This document shows, piece after piece, positions 1-9,519 of a DNA stretch of 64,000 nucleotides. How positions within the stretch are numbered: the stretch's first letter is position 1; the number at the start of each line of letters is the position of its first letter. This DNA comes from Catenaria anguillulae PL171 (taxonomy: Eukaryota > Blastocladiomycota > Blastocladiomycetes > Blastocladiales > Catenariaceae), in the NCBI GenBank assembly GCA_002102555.1, contig MCFL01000004.1:930001-994000 (forward strand), given 5' to 3'. The notes beneath the pieces are model-generated. The model saw nothing but the letters and a program-made list of their open reading frames with translations, did no database searches and was not told the DNA's origin. Both the position numbers and the translations under genes were made by a program.

Positions 1-294
1 CACAATGCCATGTTCACCGAACCCGATGGTCAGAGCCACTGGCTGTACCACAAGTGGCTCGTCACGTGGGCTACGCAGGTGGTGGCCAAGGAAAAAGTCG
101 AGGAAAAGGTCAGGGAGGAGATCGAGTTGTTACAAGAACTGAGAGCCGAGGAGCCTGGGTGCAAGTGGGTCATTGGCGCACTGGCCTTCTTGTATGGGGT
201 GATCGAGGACAAGGCCAAGGTGGCCGAGTGTGTGGTTAGGTTGCAGGAGATGGATCCAGATCGCAGTGGGTATTATGCGACGTTACAAAAGTAG
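1..294 (+). CDS. BET4: Rab geranylgeranyltransferase alpha subunit, C-terminal part
   Basis: The frame is open from the first base, so only the last 97 codons of a gene that starts upstream are present, ending at TAG 292-294. The opening residues (NAMFTEPDGQSHWLYHKW) match the protein-prenyltransferase alpha repeat in its RabGGTase form, where a DQSxWFYxRWLL-type helix follows the catalytic region. The end, with PGCKWVIGALAFLYG and then MDPDRSGYYATLQ, is the characteristic ending of the yeast Bet4/RABGGTA family. The enzyme, together with a beta subunit and Rab escort protein, attaches geranylgeranyl groups to C-terminal cysteines of Rab GTPases in the cytosol. No intron lies in this part. 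The gene is convergent with the phosphoesterase at 427-2088. Confidence 0.8.
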   Translation, partial: HNAMFTEPDGQSHWLYHKWLVTWATQVVAKEKVEEKVREEIELLQELRAEEPGCKWVIGALAFLYGVIEDKAKVAECVVRLQEMDPDRSGYYATLQK

Positions 295-426
295 ATGATA
301 CAAATGAAATGGGGTAACAGAAGTGTATACACAAGTGTGGCGGGCTATTTGCACGTAAACAATACTGGATCCTAGCAGCGTATCCAAGAGAATCAACAGG
401 GAGGGAAAATGTACACAACAAGGTCA

Positions 427-2088
427 TCAACAAACATCCAAATGCACCATCAACGATGGTGCCAAACACCCGCCGCCCAAAGGCCCACCTGCATACACAT
501 GTGCATGCGACTTTGCATCCTCGCCATCAGCAACCAAATCAACCACGACTCGATCGCGGGCTCCGTCCAACCATGACGACGTCTCAAACAAGTTTGGGGA
601 CACCCACACCTCGTGCGCCTCCCACTCGTCAGCAGTCCACCTGACCATGGGCCCATGCACCACCGCAACAGCCTGTCGCGCAGAGGGGGAGGATGACAAA
701 AGAACCCGTTGCGAGAGCGACTGCCACAGGTGGCCAAACGCAGAGTTTGGCCGACGCGGCACGGTGCTTGCTTGTGCAACGAGGTACATGTTTGGTTGGT
801 CCGCAAGGTTGCGCAACGAATGTGCGCCCATGACTTGCAAATGCGCAGCGACAATGCGGCCCTTGGATCCTGCAGGCAAGTCAAACGTAAACGAAACCGG
901 GCGGCGGCGGCGGGTCGCGAGCGACACTTGTGAAGGCCACGACTCGTGGCGGGCCAGGGGAACGTCAATCGTCTTGCGACACGACCGCTTGGGCGAAGCA
1001 GTCGCTACAGTCGCCAATTTGGCCGTTGCTGGTGTTGTCGACACGGTAAACCGATCAAACACCTTGCCCGAAACGGCGTCCTTGAAGATGCACTCGGCCA
1101 AGTGCGGATCGCCGTGCACGTGAAACTCGCACAACAGAGCGCCGGCCCTCACATCGGGTGTGTCGGCGGTTGCCACGGCCGCCAACCACGGCCGCTTGGG
1201 AAGGTCCGGAAAGTATGCGCCCCTGACCGACTCGCCGCCCAACCCTGAAACAAATGCAAATGATTGACCCGGGCGCACGTCCAAATGCTGCCACGGCGGA
1301 TTGTGCACGCCGACCAATGTGGGCTGCGACCCATTGACCATGGCCTTGCCTTCAAACGATCCCATCAAATGCGTCCGCGCATATGCATGCTCGTGCGCCG
1401 TCGCAACCACGGCGCCGGCCTCGCGGCACGCATCGTACACACCATATCCTGTCTCATCGGGCTTGTTGCCCGTCTGAAATGCGCGCTGGTTCTTGTGCCA
1501 TCCGCACACCTTCCATGCGGCTTGCGATCTGCCCAGCCGCGCGCGAATATCTTGTTCGTGGCCCGTGCCAAACGTGCCGACGCCGGAAAAGACCATGTGC
1601 ACGCCGTGTACGTTACATTCCATGCTTGTGCCGAGATTGCCCGAGCATTCGAGACCTGACCGGTGGATGCGTCGGGCAATGATTTCCGCATACCCGTCGG
1701 GCCCGTTCCATTTCGCAATGTCGTGGTTGCCAATGACGCCAATAAAGGGAAAAGCTGGGCCCATGGTCGAGTTGATGAGCGAGTCCCAGGCGTGTGGGTC
1801 GTCGGCATAGTCAAAGTCGCCGAGGGCGACGGCGGCATCTGCGCGCCAGTCACGGATCATGGACAGGACGAGAGACGAGTGCGGCGTGAGGCCCTGGTCG
1901 CCCAGAAAGGCAATGCGGGTATTGGGCGGTGGGTAGATTGGCGAGGCAGAAGTTGAGGCCGGCGAATGTAGTGCCGAAGCAAACGAGTGCGATGGCCGGC
2001 AAAGAGAGCCAAAGGCGGCCGTGGGGCTCGGTGCGAGGGCAATGACGACGGCCACGACAAGACTGACGGCGGTAACGGCAGCGGGCAT
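427..2088 (-). CDS. Secreted calcineurin-like metallophosphoesterase
   Basis: A single exon of about 553 codons. I chose the ATG at 2088 because it begins a clear signal peptide (MPAAVTAVSLVVAVVIALAP, then an AFG-type cleavage region); upstream in-frame Mets at 2166 and 2445 would bury it. The metallophosphoesterase core has the expected blocks in order: AFLGDQG (first metal Asp), ALGDFDYADDP, VIGNHD (Asn/His pair), and ATAHEHAYARTH (last metal His pair), which together coordinate a dinuclear metal centre. About 200 residues after the catalytic domain (from roughly 1000 down to 427) are not part of the phosphoesterase fold; they look beta-rich with alternating hydrophobics and may be an accessory binding domain. 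The substrate is unknown. Secretion is inferred from the signal peptide. Confidence 0.8.
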   Translation of the reverse strand: MPAAVTAVSLVVAVVIALAPSPTAAFGSLCRPSHSFASALHSPASTSASPIYPPPNTRIAFLGDQGLTPHSSLVLSMIRDWRADAAVALGDFDYADDPHAWDSLINSTMGPAFPFIGVIGNHDIAKWNGPDGYAEIIARRIHRSGLECSGNLGTSMECNVHGVHMVFSGVGTFGTGHEQDIRARLGRSQAAWKVCGWHKNQRAFQTGNKPDETGYGVYDACREAGAVVATAHEHAYARTHLMGSFEGKAMVNGSQPTLVGVHNPPWQHLDVRPGQSFAFVSGLGGESVRGAYFPDLPKRPWLAAVATADTPDVRAGALLCEFHVHGDPHLAECIFKDAVSGKVFDRFTVSTTPATAKLATVATASPKRSCRKTIDVPLARHESWPSQVSLATRRRRPVSFTFDLPAGSKGRIVAAHLQVMGAHSLRNLADQPNMYLVAQASTVPRRPNSAFGHLWQSLSQRVLLSSSPSARQAVAVVHGPMVRWTADEWEAHEVWVSPNLFETSSWLDGARDRVVVDLVADGEDAKSHAHVYAGGPLGGGCLAPSLMVHLDVC

Positions 2089-2583
2089 GTTGCTGCGGCA
2101 AGACCGTTGACGGCAATGACTTGTGGGCCTCGGGCACATGGATGTGCGAGAATCGGAAAGTGTCATGATGGCTGGCTTGTGAATTATGGTACAGGAACGA
2201 TATCTCATGAACCGACGAGCGGAGGGGGTCCTAGGCCTATATGTATACATGTCGGACTGGCTCAATGCATCCTTCGAGTCCATCGGCAAGGCAAGTGAAG
2301 CAGGGCATGCGGCCGGGAGGGCGTCTGCGATCCTCGCCACGGCTTCACGTTTTCGATTGGTGCGAAAATGCTCGTCCACGTTTTTGCGTCCACACACGAA
2401 CCGAGCAACGCGTCCGCACCGTTGTGTTTGCATGCAAGCGTGCATCCACCTCCCTCACCATATGACACGGCGACAAAATGCTCTGTACTGGATAGAAGAG
2501 GTGGAGTAGAAGGGTACTGTGTACTACACTGAGGTTTTGAATCCGGTACATAACACATGCATGACCTGTCAGCCGGTAGTCTC

Positions 2584-3557
2584 TCACTCGGCGTTGACCA
2601 TCCTCATCACCACTGACTCGACCTCCTTTTCCAGCTCCTCATAGGCAGTTCCCATGGCAGGAATCCCTCCCCACAACCTAAATCGCTCACGTCATGTCAG
2701 TTAATCCACATTCATAACAGTAACTGAAAGAACTCAATCGACCGTACACGACAGACACTGATCCGGCAATCGCCTGCCACGGAACAGGCACAACCACAAA
2801 CATGGCCGCGTGGAACGGAGCCGCAACCACCAACGCCGCGATCGTCTTGTACATTTTGACCTTGCTTTTCTGAGATTGCATTCCGACTTGTGCATCCTCT
2901 GACACCGGTGGTGGAACCGTCGTGTCGGTCGCAACGAGTCCTGCTTGATTGAGGATGGTGCCGTAGCGATCGGCACATGCGCCCAGGGCCAGCTCGGCCG
3001 CGGTCTTGGTAATGACGACGCCGGCAAAGGACGAGCGGATAAGCAACTTGACTGCCTTGTCGAGGTGCGGGTACCAGAACCCGAAAAATACCCTGTAGAG
3101 AGGACCATATGATTCAAAATCAGAAAGGCTCGCTCTTGCGGGTGAATAAAACAATGAACGAAAACTTACCCGTCCGGTACGCCTGTGACTGCACCCATAG
3201 CGAGCGCTTGGGCTGGGTTACTCCAAGAGGCAAAGATTGGTCACCTCTGTGGGAACTGGGAACAGAGAGGACTAGAAGCACGCACGCGTGGACAAGATCG
3301 CGGTTCTTGGCCTGCCAAGCTGATGTGAGAGGGCCATGCTCGAGTTTGTCGTCACATTGTGATTCGGCTCAAGAAAGTAGGCCGTCGCGGCCAAGGCTAT
3401 GTTCCACAGTTGCCACTGCATTAGCCGGCAAAGCGTGAAAAGCGTGAAATGAAGGCCAGAATCAATGTGTACTGCTCACGACGGCCGACGTGCTGAGCGG
3501 ACGCCGCTCGACGACGCGAGTTGCTGTCCGCCAGAGTCGATACATGGTGGCCGGCAT
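2584..3557 (-). CDS. Probable mitochondrial membrane protein, multi-exon, family not identified
   Basis: Pieced together by splice sites. Exon 1 (3557-3480) encodes an Arg-rich, acid-poor leader (MPATMYRLWRTATRVVERRP then LSTSAV) typical of a mitochondrial presequence, ending at a GTGAGC donor. Exon 2 starts at 3415 after a TAATGCAG acceptor (WQLWNIALAATAYFLEPN). A later exon ends at 3170 with GAVTGVPDG before GTAAGT; the next starts at 3092 (VFFGFWYPHLDKAV, then two hydrophobic stretches). The last begins at 2677 (LWGGIPAMGTAYEELEKE) and stops at TGA 2584-2586. The junction between exon 2 and the third exon (about 3230-3330) and the donor near 2750 are not certain. The WYxxLDK block vaguely recalls Mpv17/PMP22 proteins but the match is too weak to assign. 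Confidence 0.5.
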
Positions 3558-4197
3558 GTGAGTAAAGGAGTGGATTCGATTGCTTGGCCTGAAGATGGTG
3601 GCATGGATTGCATACGAGCTGACTTTCACGGCACAAATGGTCTATTCAATAAACATTGGATCTCCATGTCATCAACGAGCAAGGCCAGTCGAGAAAACCT
3701 TGTCCGCAACGTCTCGCAAAGTCGATCCGTCGCCTTGTGGCCAGGTAGGTCGTATGTACCAATTCCTTGGCCCTCATGGCAAGAACCGCAAGGGTATCGT
3801 TGAACGGCATTATGGATCCGTGTCTGCTGGACTCAACTGACCTCCGTCCGCTCTTCAGATTCGCAACTCATGATTGTTCGAGCTGAGGGACGATTCTGTC
3901 TCACGCCCTGATCCGAGCTGGCTGGGAGGTGGGCGACAGGCGAGCCAGGACGGTCGATGGGGTTGTCGCCTCAAACCTTGATTTCCTGCCTCCATGATGC
4001 AGCTTGAAGGCAATGGAGGACATATCTCCGTCGCATTGACGACATATGATGGTTGAAGCCGGCGCCACTGGCCGCGGCAGTGAGTCACGAGGAACCACGG
4101 CTCCATAAGGAGGTCCGAACTTGAATCAATATTTGTAAAGAGTGCGCGCCATGAATGTGCTCGAAATCTTGACGACCACCAATAGAAACTCTACACA
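3558..4197. other. Intergenic region between divergent genes
   Basis: About 640 bases separating a leftward gene (start 3557) from the rightward UNG gene (start 4198). Short open frames here have no initiation context, compositional bias or recognisable motif. It presumably contains both promoters; I see no repeat or RNA gene. Confidence 0.5.
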
Positions 4198-5592
4198 ATG
4201 ATGCAAGCCTGGCTCAAGAAGGCCAATCCGGCCCTGGAAATCAAAGACGCAGACACCAAGACCGCTCGTGCCGCCAAGCGGTCGGCCTCGGCTGCCGGCG
4301 ACGGGGATGATTCAGCCGCCGCCTCATCTGGGGAGCCACCTGCCAAGCGGGTATGACCACCAGTCAGCGCTATGTCTTCTCGTGCACAGGTCCTTTCGCT
4401 GACCAACCTCTCCATCGCACTTGCTCGCACGGAAAAGTCGACGGCCGCTGGCAATGACCCACTCGCGTCCAAGCCCATCCCCGAAGATGGCCCCACCGAG
4501 CTGGCCCTGGAGCGGTCATCCATGCACCCGTCGTGGTACTGGCGCCTCGAAAAGGAGTTTGGCAAGCCCTACTTCAAGCAGCTCAAGACGTTTCTCGACA
4601 AGGAGCTCAAGGGCAATGTCCCGATCTATCCTGAGCGTACGTTTTCCCAAGTTTCATTAGGTGCAACACCCGAGCGTTTGGTCCACCTGTTGTCCACCCC
4701 TCAATTTGCATACACCGATCATGTTTTAGCGGAAAACATTTACACGTGGGCCAAACTACCTTTCAAATCCGTACGATCAATGATGCTTGCTCAACGGCAC
4801 CAAGCGTGTTAGATTTCGCTAACATCGCGGCTGTCTCCAGGTCAAAGTGGTCATTCTGGGCCAAGACCCGTACCACAATCCGCACCAAGCCCACGGCCTG
4901 TCCTTCTCTGTCCTGCCTGGTGAGCGCCCCCGCCCTCTCTGATCAACATCTACAAGGAACTGCAATCGGACCTGTCGCTCGCGACCCCACCGGCCACCCA
5001 CGGGTACCTAATGTCATGGGCCAACCAAGGTGTGTTGCTGCTCAACGCTGTCCTGACGGTGCGCAAGAACCAGCCAGCGTCGCACGCAAAGCAAGGGTGG
5101 GAGCAGCTCACGGATGCCGTCATCAAGGCCATTAGCGACGAGCGCGATGGCGTTGTGTTTATTCTTTGGGGGTCGCATGCGCAAAAGAAAGGCGCAGGCA
5201 TTGACAAGAAGAAGCATTTGGTGCTCAAGTCGGTGCACCCGAGCCCCTTGTCGGCGCATCGCGGGTTTTTCGGATCGCGGCCGTTTTCAAAGGCAAACGA
5301 GTTTTTGCACAAGAAGGGCAAGGAACCAGTGGATTGGGCAAAGCTGCCCGTGGATGTGCAAGAGCAACAATCGGAGATGCCAGGTGGTATTAAGGCGCAA
5401 CCGGAGGCAGCGGCGTCCGCAGTCGCCGGAACAGCGTCTGCCCCAATGGACAACAACGCAGCAGTCGAGGCCAAGGAGCAGGCAGCGGCCGAGAACGTTC
5501 AGGAGGATGCCAACATTGATGCTGCGACAAAGGCGGCAGAGTTGGCCGCGCTCAACGAGTTGGCCAACAATGGGCTGCTCAAGGATTGGTAG
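4198..5592 (+). CDS. UNG1: Uracil-DNA glycosylase (family 1)
   Basis: Four exons: 4198-4350, 4390-4636, 4730-4770, 4841-5592, with introns of 39, 93 and 70 nt. The third exon is only 41 nt. Splicing restores the conserved run [19 protein letters not shown] into [20 protein letters not shown], which carries the water-activating Asp. Downstream are LLLNAVLTV, the [13 protein letters not shown] strand and the [21 protein letters not shown]-intercalation loop with the catalytic His. The enzyme removes uracil from DNA in base-excision repair, in nucleus and mitochondria. After the normal end of the fold (around 5370) there is an extra Ala/Glu-rich tail of about 70 residues. One base appears to be missing near 4930-4935 in a run of five C: six would join LPGERP to [10 protein letters not shown] in frame. 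Confidence 0.92.
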
Positions 5593-5882
5593 GGCTGTCG
5601 ACACGATTGTGTGTGAGTCCAAGCCCAGACGGCTGTCAGAGTTGGCGTGTGTATCTTGTATGAATGTTTCTATCTTTTTGCATTGTCTTTTCGCATCTGA
5701 GCATCCGTCACAGAGTTCTACCACCACCTGCACTTCGAATCGGCAGCGATCCGGTTGACGTTTCACCACGTATCATACGGTTTTGCAATTCGTAAACGTT
5801 CAAAATCCCATTTTATGACTATCACATAGCTCTGACCAAACGAGTGCTATGGACAATGATTAACTCGATGAAATAGCTCGCC

Positions 5883-7828
5883 ATGTCGTCTACTCTCAAT
5901 ACGCTGGTCAACTACTCGTCCGACTCGGACTCTGATGCCGAGCCCTCCTCGCCAGTTTCCAACAAGAAACAGAAAACCTCGCACGACCAAACGACCGATA
6001 CACCCATCCTAACAGCGGACTCTGCGCCCGCCACGGCCCTCTCATCCACAACCTCAACCACCTCGGTTGCCCTCTACAATCTGCTCCCCTCCACAGCCAC
6101 ACAGCTCACCCACAATGTCCCTTACGCCGCCCTCGCACTCCCCGTCGTTGGCCCCGAAAATCCGCTCGCCGCCTCGCAAGCCCTGCAGCGCGGCCAGGTT
6201 GGGACTGCCACCGACTTTGCCATGTCCGAAGCCGAGTTTCGCAACCAGATGCGCCGATTCAACGATGCGCAAATCAAACAGGTCGCCCAGCAAGTCACGC
6301 GGACAGCCGGATCAGGCATCGAGTATATCGACGACGATGGCGGCGCACACTTGAAGGCCATCAAGGCAAAGGACAAGCGCAAGCGCAAGGCTGCGGGGGA
6401 TGTAAGCGTGGTTGAGGGCGACGGCGCGTACGAGGGTCCCTGGGCCGGGTATGCGTCCGATGACGGCGATGCGTTTTGGGACAGCGCGGCCAAGGAGGCG
6501 CTTATGCTGCAAGAGATGGGCGAGGATGCTGGTGCAGCCGATGATGGCCAAGGCGTAGTCGATTGGACTTTGGAGGCAAACGACCCGCTGCTCTCATCCA
6601 ACCCGAAATCGCGCCTCATTACGCCAGGTGCAGAGCGGTCCGTGTTCCACGGCAAATCCGAACGCGATTACTTGGGCCGGTCATACATGTGGCCGCCAAC
6701 CATCGAGGGCGTCGATCTCAACCCGAATGCAGACCCCCCCTCGACTTTTCTGCCCAAGCGGTGCATTCACACCTACAAGGGCCACACAAAGGGTGTCAAT
6801 GCGATCCGGCTACTCCCCGGCACAGGTCACTTGCTGCTCTCTGCGAGCATGGACAATAAGGTCAAGCTGTGGGACGTGTACAACGATCGCCGTGTCCTGC
6901 GCACATTCCTGGGTCACAACAAGGCTGTACGCGATGTGACCTTCAACAACGACGGCCGGCAGTTCATTTCCGCCAGTTTCGACAAGTACTGCAAGCTGTG
7001 GGACACGGAGACGGGTCAGTGTGTGGCCACGTTTACGTCGGGCGCTGTGCCGCTGTGTGTCAAGTTCAACCCGGACGTCGACAAGCAGCATGTGTTTTTG
7101 GCCGGGCAGCAGGATAAGAAGATTGTCCAGTACGATACAAGGTCGGGCGAGGTGATTCAAGAGTACAATGAGCACTTGGGCGCCGTCAACTCGATCACGT
7201 TTGTGGATCACAACCGCCGGTTTGTGACCACGTCCGACGACAAGAGTTTGCGGGCGTGGGAATATGACATTCCCGTGGTCATCAAGTACATTGCAGAGCC
7301 GCACATGCACAGCATGCCTGCCGTGTCCAAGTCGCCCAATGGTCCACTTTTTCTTTTTCTTCACCTACTGTCTTGCGGAAAAAATGTTCACATTTCTCAA
7401 CCAACCCCGCTTGCAACAGACAAATGGCTTGCTTGCCAGTCGCTGGACAACCAGATCCTCATTTACTCGGCCACGGACAAGTTCCGTGCCAACCGAAAGA
7501 AAAACTTCCGTGGACACTTGGTCGCTGGTTACGGGTGTCAAGTCAACTTCAGTCCTGATTGCCAGTACCTGATGAGTGGCGACTCAACCGGGTCCATGTT
7601 CTTTTGGGATTTCAAATCGTGCAAGCTTGTCAAGTACGTTCGCTCAACTTTTTTGTCAATGACAGATGATTCGGAACTGACCAATCGCAAACTACCCCCG
7701 TTGCTCTTTGCTGAAACAGGAAGTTCAAGGCGCACGACAAGGTGGTCATGGGCTGCGAATGGCACCCACACGAGACGAGTAAGGTGTTTACGTGCTCGTG
7801 GGATGGCACCATCAAGTTGTGGGATTGA
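5883..7828 (+). CDS. PRP17: Pre-mRNA splicing factor PRP17/CDC40 (WD40)
   Basis: Three exons: 5883-7341, 7420-7633, 7720-7828. The N-terminal 270 residues are low in complexity with a Ser/Asp stretch ([11 protein letters not shown]) and the family segment around [14 protein letters not shown]. From about residue 290 WD repeats follow: [56 protein letters not shown], then the family signature [16 protein letters not shown], split by intron 1 and resumed as [14 protein letters not shown]. The last exon ends with [20 protein letters not shown] and a terminal [12 protein letters not shown]17 acts in the second catalytic step of splicing. The first donor reads GTCCAC, a weak donor, but the joined protein matches the family exactly. 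No frameshift is seen. Confidence 0.93.
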
Positions 7829-7916
7829 GGTGTGGGAAGCATTGTATGCAGATTGGCTGAGTCTGTCATTTCAACAACAATACATAAATACATGTACAGA
7901 AGCGTGGTATGGTGAC

Positions 7917-9146
7917 TTACTGCCGTACATCCTTTATCCGCTTGCGATGCGACCACTTGAGCCCGGCTGAACCTTTGCTTTTCTTTCCTCCTGCTCCACG
8001 GTCGTCCTTCCAAGACACGCGCCCCTCTGACCCTCTCCCATGGTTCTCCTCTGCTGCCCCCCATTCTCTCGAGTTACCTCCTCCGAGCACATCTGCCCCA
8101 TTCAACACCTCGACCCCAGCCTCCTCCCACACCCTCAAATTCACACCCACCCACCTAGGATGCCTGGGATGATCCACAACCCTCTTATCATCCCTCTCTG
8201 CCAACTCCCAAACATGCAACAACTTGCGCAATTCGAGCGCCGCCTCGCGCGCCTTGAGCACCCTGACCTTTCTTGCCTCGCGCTCAACCACCGCCGCATC
8301 TGCCTGAATGGCAAGCGTGCGCGCAATGCTGCGGTGCATACGGTCCCAATGGTAACTGGTGTGGACGGCCGACAGGCGCACAACCCATGCGTGCCAGTGC
8401 GGGTGCAGGTCCGTGGGTGTGGGCGAGGCCTGCACCAAGTGGGTGAGGGAGGACAGGTCGAGGGAAAGTCGGCCGGCAGTGCTGGCCAATGAGGAGTATT
8501 TGGTGTTTGAGGTCAACGGCGGGTCGGATTGTGCGCGGGCAGGGGCGCAAGTACCGGCAGACCATGTCAATGCCGTGAATTGTGCGAGATTGTCAAAGAT
8601 GGGAAACGATGTATGGCCTTGAAAAAAGCCGGTTGGGAGGTCGGATGGAGAGGCGGCGAGTGCGAGTGATGGATTGAAATTTGGCGAAGTGAAATCGAGC
8701 TCTGGTGGGAGCCTTGTCGAATACATAGGTTGTTGGCTATGGCTCTGTGAGGAGGAAGCGGGCACAATCGGTGGCGGTGGCGCAGGCAGTAGGTGGGAAG
8801 GCACGCGGTACGTGAGGTTGGGTGCCGCAGGATGGTGGGCGAGTTGGGGCCAGGGCAGGTATACCTCGGGTGGATCTGAGAGAGAGGGAGGAGGGAGTGG
8901 GATTGCCGTCATTGTCGAGGGCGCCTGGTGCACGAGAGCGAGAGGAGCTTGAGGCAGTGGAGCAGGCCTAGATGGCGGCCCGCCGGCAGTGGGGTTTCTC
9001 GACCGCCGCGACTTTTTTAGCGGTGATGATAAATGATCAGGAGTGTACATTGCATTGTGTTGCTTGCGGAGACATGGAGAGGAGTAAGGCATGTCTTGGA
9101 TGGACTTTTCCGCCTGTGACATATTTACGAAAGTGAATTGATCCAT
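7917..9146 (-). CDS. Hypothetical protein, Pro-rich N-terminus and charged helical C-terminus
   Basis: A single open frame of about 410 codons. I chose the start at 9146 ([15 protein letters not shown]); the frame extends further upstream without a good start. Residues about 50-200 are Pro/Ser/Ala-rich and contain a short basic cluster (LKKSRRSRN), a possible nuclear signal. The last 170 residues look folded: [20 protein letters not shown], then a Lys/Arg/Glu-rich helix ([19 protein letters not shown]) and [12 protein letters not shown], ending with a basic tail. I do not recognise the family. It is convergent with PRP17 (89 bp between the stops) and divergent from the RhoGEF. A second, overlapping open frame runs at 9037-9366 (see findings). 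Confidence 0.5.
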   Translation of the reverse strand: MDQFTFVNMSQAEKSIQDMPYSSPCLRKQHNAMYTPDHLSSPLKKSRRSRNPTAGGPPSRPAPLPQAPLALVHQAPSTMTAIPLPPPSLSDPPEVYLPWPQLAHHPAAPNLTYRVPSHLLPAPPPPIVPASSSQSHSQQPMYSTRLPPELDFTSPNFNPSLALAASPSDLPTGFFQGHTSFPIFDNLAQFTALTWSAGTCAPARAQSDPPLTSNTKYSSLASTAGRLSLDLSSLTHLVQASPTPTDLHPHWHAWVVRLSAVHTSYHWDRMHRSIARTLAIQADAAVVEREARKVRVLKAREAALELRKLLHVWELAERDDKRVVDHPRHPRWVGVNLRVWEEAGVEVLNGADVLGGGNSREWGAAEENHGRGSEGRVSWKDDRGAGGKKSKGSAGLKWSHRKRIKDVRQ

Positions 9147-9519
9147 TGTTGGCGTGACGAAGCACGTGCTCGGACAAAGTCGGGTCCACTTTGTCCGCAG
9201 ACCAAAGCCAAAAGATGTCCACAGTCCGGCCAGCGACACCTTGGCGCACATCGACGTCCGTTACGCGGGCAAGCAGAGATTCGTTCATGGCAGTTACCTT
9301 TTGGCATTCATCAATACCCCGACATGCGGCGAATGAAGCACCACCTCGCGCAATAGTTTCCCACACTCAGACAAGAGCCAAGGAACAACCAACCTTGTTG
9401 CATGTTCCAAGTATTGAACCCCGAAACGATACAGACACGACAACAAGACCAGTGCAGACGTTGACGAGACTCATTGGTGAACCGATCACTGCCAAACTCT
9501 CCAGTTCCTTCAACGTAGC
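9147..9519. promoter_or_regulatory. Putative bidirectional promoter region
   Basis: The 373 bases between the divergent starts at 9146 (-) and 9520 (+) must hold 5' sequence for both genes. No clear TATA box or repeat was seen. Part of it is open on the minus strand (a frame running to 9366), so an upstream exon of the leftward gene is possible. Confidence 0.3.
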
